Origin: Flammula alnicola
Taxonomy: Eukaryota > Basidiomycota > Agaricomycetes > Agaricales > Strophariaceae
Direction of reading: 5' to 3'
Length of the DNA: 64,000 bases
Assembly (NCBI GenBank): GCA_015499995.1
Contig: JADNRV010000061.1
Coordinates: 186,001-250,000 of the forward strand
A program made the translations under genes and the position numbers. Below are positions 60,506 to 64,000 of this stretch, piece after piece; the stretch's first letter is position 1; each line of letters begins with the position of its first letter. The notes under the pieces were generated by a model, which did no database searches, was not told the origin of the DNA, and was given only the letters and a program-made list of their open reading frames with translations.

Positions 60506-63500
60506 ATGGCACCGCAGTCATTCAAAGGCTTCAAGGCCGCTCTCGAGAAGCACTCCAATCGTGATCAAGTTGTAGAGCGAGATCAGGTGGCACGCACAGC
60601 TGAGCAGACAATAATGTCTGGCCCAGAAACTATCAAGACGACTTTGACCTTGCCACAACTTCCTCAGCCCCTTCGCATTCAAGAAACTCCTGTCAACGTA
60701 GCACCATCGAGTGATACTACAGATGCGATCAATGATGAGCCTCTTCCAAAATCCAAGACCCAGGTGCGTAGAGAAATAATATGATCATGCATGCCACTAC
60801 TCACTGTGCCATTTCTAGACATCGGAAACGCTTGAAGAGTTTCAAGAAAAACTTCCTACACTCCTGCAGCATATCCTTGATCACGAAGCATCCCCGAACG
60901 TAGGGCAACCATGTGCATGCCAAGTTCCCAATGCGAATAGAACTACTCGATGCTATGATTGTCAATTCTACGAAATCTCTTGCTCCGATTGCTTCATCAG
61001 ATCGCATGCTAATCTACCGACCCATTGGGCTGAGGTCTGGGACTCTGACCGAGGGTTTTTCGTCCGACATGACATTGCGACGTTAAAACCTGACATTTCA
61101 TCGATAAATTTAGGACATGCTGGCCTTCCCTGTCTCAGTAGATATGCCACCAATCTTGTATTTCATGTTATCGATACCAATGGGATCCATACCACAAAGA
61201 TTCGGTTTTGCATATGCAAAGGAAATCCAAATCGTGTTGACCAACTCATGCGTGCTAGGCTATTCCCTGCCACCATCAATCAGCCGACCACCGCTTTCAG
61301 CTTTCAGGTCCTTCACCAATTTCACATCCATCACCTTGAATCCAAGGAATCAGCGTACGATTTCATCGGATCTCTTCGTCGCCTTACGGATAATGCATTT
61401 CCCCAGCACATTGCAGTACGTTGTTACCTTTTTCTTCAACGCACTTGCTGAATGTCCTCCAGGATCCTTCTTCTCAATTCAGGATGGTAATGCGTATCTG
61501 GCGTCTTTTGACAGCAATGAAACGCTCAGGTCAAGCTCATGGGATCGATTCATACCTGACGCATCGGCGTGAAGGCAACCTTATTGTACATTGCCCAGCT
61601 TGTCCTGATCCACACATCAACATGGAACCTGGATGGGAGAGAACTCCAGACGATCTTGGGTCCGCTCTTTTCTCTCCTTCTTACTTTTGACTTTGGACCA
61701 ACTCCCTGTCTATTAGCCACCTCCAACAAACACAGCTAACTGCTGACGGAAACCACCATTCCAACAAGTATCGGAAGAACACGGATCCCGACGATATCTC
61801 GCTTTACGAGGGCAAAGCATACTTTCCTAATGATCTCGAGTACCGCGAATATGTCAAGAATTTGCCCAAAAACATTCCTGAGGTATGCGAATGATGTTAT
61901 CCCATAGTAGTCCCATTAACAATGTTCGATCTTGAAGAAACTTGGCGATTGCGATCACTTAAACGCGCTCAATAAACAGGATCGCAAAAAATTCAAGAAT
62001 ATGGACATAACCGGAATTGTGTGCATTCAATGCAGTCATATTTTCATCAAGTCGACTGTCGATCTACAGCTGGGCGAAAAGTAAGCTGCCAATATTCACG
62101 TTTTCAGTACCTTTCATAGCTAACAGTCACCATAGATTCGCTAATACTGACTACGCCATCTCTCACGCTATCCGCAATACCAAGCGCTTAGGTTCCCCAC
62201 CCTCAGAAATCTACCGTGACTTTATCAAGAAAGCCCCTCGTAAAGGCTCATATGATATCGCATGTGGTTTCAGTGTCAACGCCGCTAGTCGCTTTGAAGA
62301 AAAATTTCCCGAAGAACTTGACTTTATTGAAGGAATGACTTGGCTAATTCCTTTGGTTCATGTCCAAAATCACAAGGATAACTGCACTTACCTGTTCTCG
62401 TCTGCCTATATCGAAGGAGCAGGTCACTTTCACGGCGAAACGGCTGAGATGCCTTGGGTTGAACTCAATCAATTGGCACCTCAAACACGCCAAATGAACA
62501 ACGGCCATCGTCAAGATACAATCATCGACCACCATTCGCATTGGAACTGGGCAAAGATGTCTAATATGGGTATGTCTCTTCAGTATCCAACATATTTCTA
62601 TGCTGAAATCTTTTAAAACAAAGCCGCAACACTTTACAACGAAGTTGAACGTGCAAAGGAGCTCTTTCTGGAGAAACATGCTACTTTCAAGACGCTGTGT
62701 GCATTGTATGCTGATAAGGTGACAATGTGGAACCAGATGGATCGTCGGCCTCGAATGGGGGATGACAGGGAAGTTCAGTCTGTGTATCGCCAGAATGAAA
62801 AGAAAGGTAGTATTCAAATTACTTTCCTAGTCCGGAGCTAACATCCTTAAAATAACAGTGCCTTCACAATCTCGCATTTATCATTCGCTCTTGGCTGAAC
62901 TCAAGTCTATGCCAAAACCAACCCTGCAAATTACTGTCCCTTCATTTCTAAATGAAGCTCTTCTTATATCTGCCAACCAGTACGTCACTTACTCTCTGTA
63001 ATGGATGCTGTGCTAAAGGTTCCAGGCGTGAAATACTTGCAAGAATCAAGGCTAGCAAGACGAAATCGGAACTACCAGCATCCTTGGAAGATTTGCGCGA
63101 TCGCCTGAGGAACCGCATTGACAACTGGCACAAACTTCAGAAGGATATCATGCCCCAGGTCGGAGACGTCGTTGCTCAGCAAGCTATTTCGGGAAAGTTT
63201 GCTGATTCTCCAGAACGGGAGGTTCTATACATCCCGTCTGACTTTTCTGTGGCTCAACGGATCAAGTACGGTCTTATCGAACTAGGAGAGCATGAGCGGC
63301 GATTTCATGAAGGTGCTGCGTATGACTCTGTGGTCAAAGTACGGATTCTTCGCAAGTCGGTGGATGCAATGCGCAGGCGGAAGAAGAAACAAGACCGTGG
63401 TCAACAGAATAATACCAGGTCCAGTGGCCAAATCCATGACTTGGAGGCAATCCGTGATCTGCACATTGATGACTACTCAGCTGCCCGAAGCGCCATGATT

Positions 63501-64000
63501 TCACTTGGTCTATCACCAAATGATCCGACGTTCCCGCCTCTCACATTGGATGATACCTTTCGGAAACCAACACATCTGAAACGTGCTGTTGGTGATTCAC
63601 GGATGACTGATGGCCGCCTCTGGACAATGACCGGCGTTACAGGTGGAACACGACGTGTCGGGTCTTCATCTGCAGCTGGCCCGTCAACGTCAAGAGTGTC
63701 TCCATCTCAAGTATTTGGAACTCAAATAATTCAAAAAAAGCGTAGGACTTCTTTCCGATTAGGTAATTTACTCTTCTGACTATTTCACTTATTAGGACGA
63801 CTATCTCCAGGCACGAAAACTGGGGCAAAGGGCAAGAAACGCCGCATCGACGCCAATACTTCTCGATCCACCCAAGCGGGAAATGAAACCTCCGAACCTC
63901 GACCTGGTATGCTAACAAAGCCTATTTCAAATCACCTACTAATAACTTGCTAGATGGCTGGATCTGGCGCTTCAAGCCTGGAAAGAAAATGTCGGATGAA
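60506..64000 (+). mobile_element. KDZ-type DNA transposase gene (runs off the window)
   Basis: ATG 60506 (MAPQSFKGFKAALEKHSNRD). Exon 1 is 60506-60763 and exon 2 starts at 60819. The next part has a cysteine cluster of the CxC2 type, CACQVPNANRTTRCYDCQFY and SCSDCFIRSHANLPTHWAE, then HDIATL and LGHAGLPC. After introns come DPSSQFRMVMRIWRLL, ADGNHHSNKYRKNTDPDDIS, SYDIACGFSVNAASRFEEKF, AYIEGAGHFHGETAEMPWVE and DTIIDHHSHWNWAKMSNM. These match the RNase-H-fold core of KDZ transposases, with the D and E catalytic-type residues present. A coiled C-terminal region (DLRDRLRNRIDNWHKLQKDI) and DGWIWRFKPGKKMSDE reach the window edge still open. At least ten short introns. The frames look intact, so the element may be recent. 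Terminal repeats were not found inside the window. Confidence 0.85.

Overview
The window is fungal and most likely from an agaricomycete basidiomycete (mushroom-forming group). Coding sequence is cut by many 50-70 nt GT-AG introns. There is an Opi1-type regulator, a short fungal calpain, an MFS sugar transporter, a kinesin-14, and at the right end a KDZ-type DNA transposase of the kind expanded in mushroom genomes. No rRNA, tRNA or CRISPR array was recognised.

Left part (1-17.1 kb). Three copies of an Hsp70-like gene (314-1489 minus, a stub near 4.6 kb minus, 15945-17118 plus) surround a secreted M35-like metallopeptidase with a histone-H1-like basic tail, a calpain-like protein with altered active-site positions, the Opi1 regulator, a poorly defined gene near 12.5-13.2 kb, and a single-exon gene whose product ends in a CaaX prenylation box. 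The two long Hsp70-like copies carry different frameshifts.

Middle part (17.6-35.1 kb). A type-B carboxylesterase (frameshifted) is followed by a small foldback element, a long coiled-coil gene broken by in-frame stops, and a run of minus-strand zinc-finger regulator genes (two-finger C2H2, two GATA-type, and a 70-kDa-class C2H2 protein). Two of these regulators share one N-terminal scaffold but carry different DNA-binding domains. About 3 kb of sparse sequence then leads to the MFS sugar transporter.

Secreted-peptide cluster (35.6-50.9 kb). This is the most striking part. At least eight readable members, plus relics, of one family of tiny secreted proteins (58-76 aa) lie here, with a kinesin-14 gene in their midst. 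Each has a signal peptide and six cysteines in the order C-C-CC-C-C, the framework of inhibitor-cystine-knot (knottin) peptides. Their genes have up to five exons in about 200 coding bases. The third exon is a microexon of only 4, 7 or 10 nt, always one more than a multiple of three, whose last base begins the codon of the second cysteine. Two members have this microexon fused to one neighbour or the other, which confirms the reading.

Right part (51-64 kb). A short AT-rich tandem repeat precedes a 2.2 kb minus-strand gene with a G-x-P repeat at its C terminus. Two related two- or three-exon genes and two long hairpins that share a CACGTG-containing core come next, followed by a KDZ transposase with a CxC2-like cysteine cluster that runs off the right edge. 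The whole block looks like a mobile-element-rich island. All splice models were made by eye from splice consensus, reading phase and paralogue comparison.
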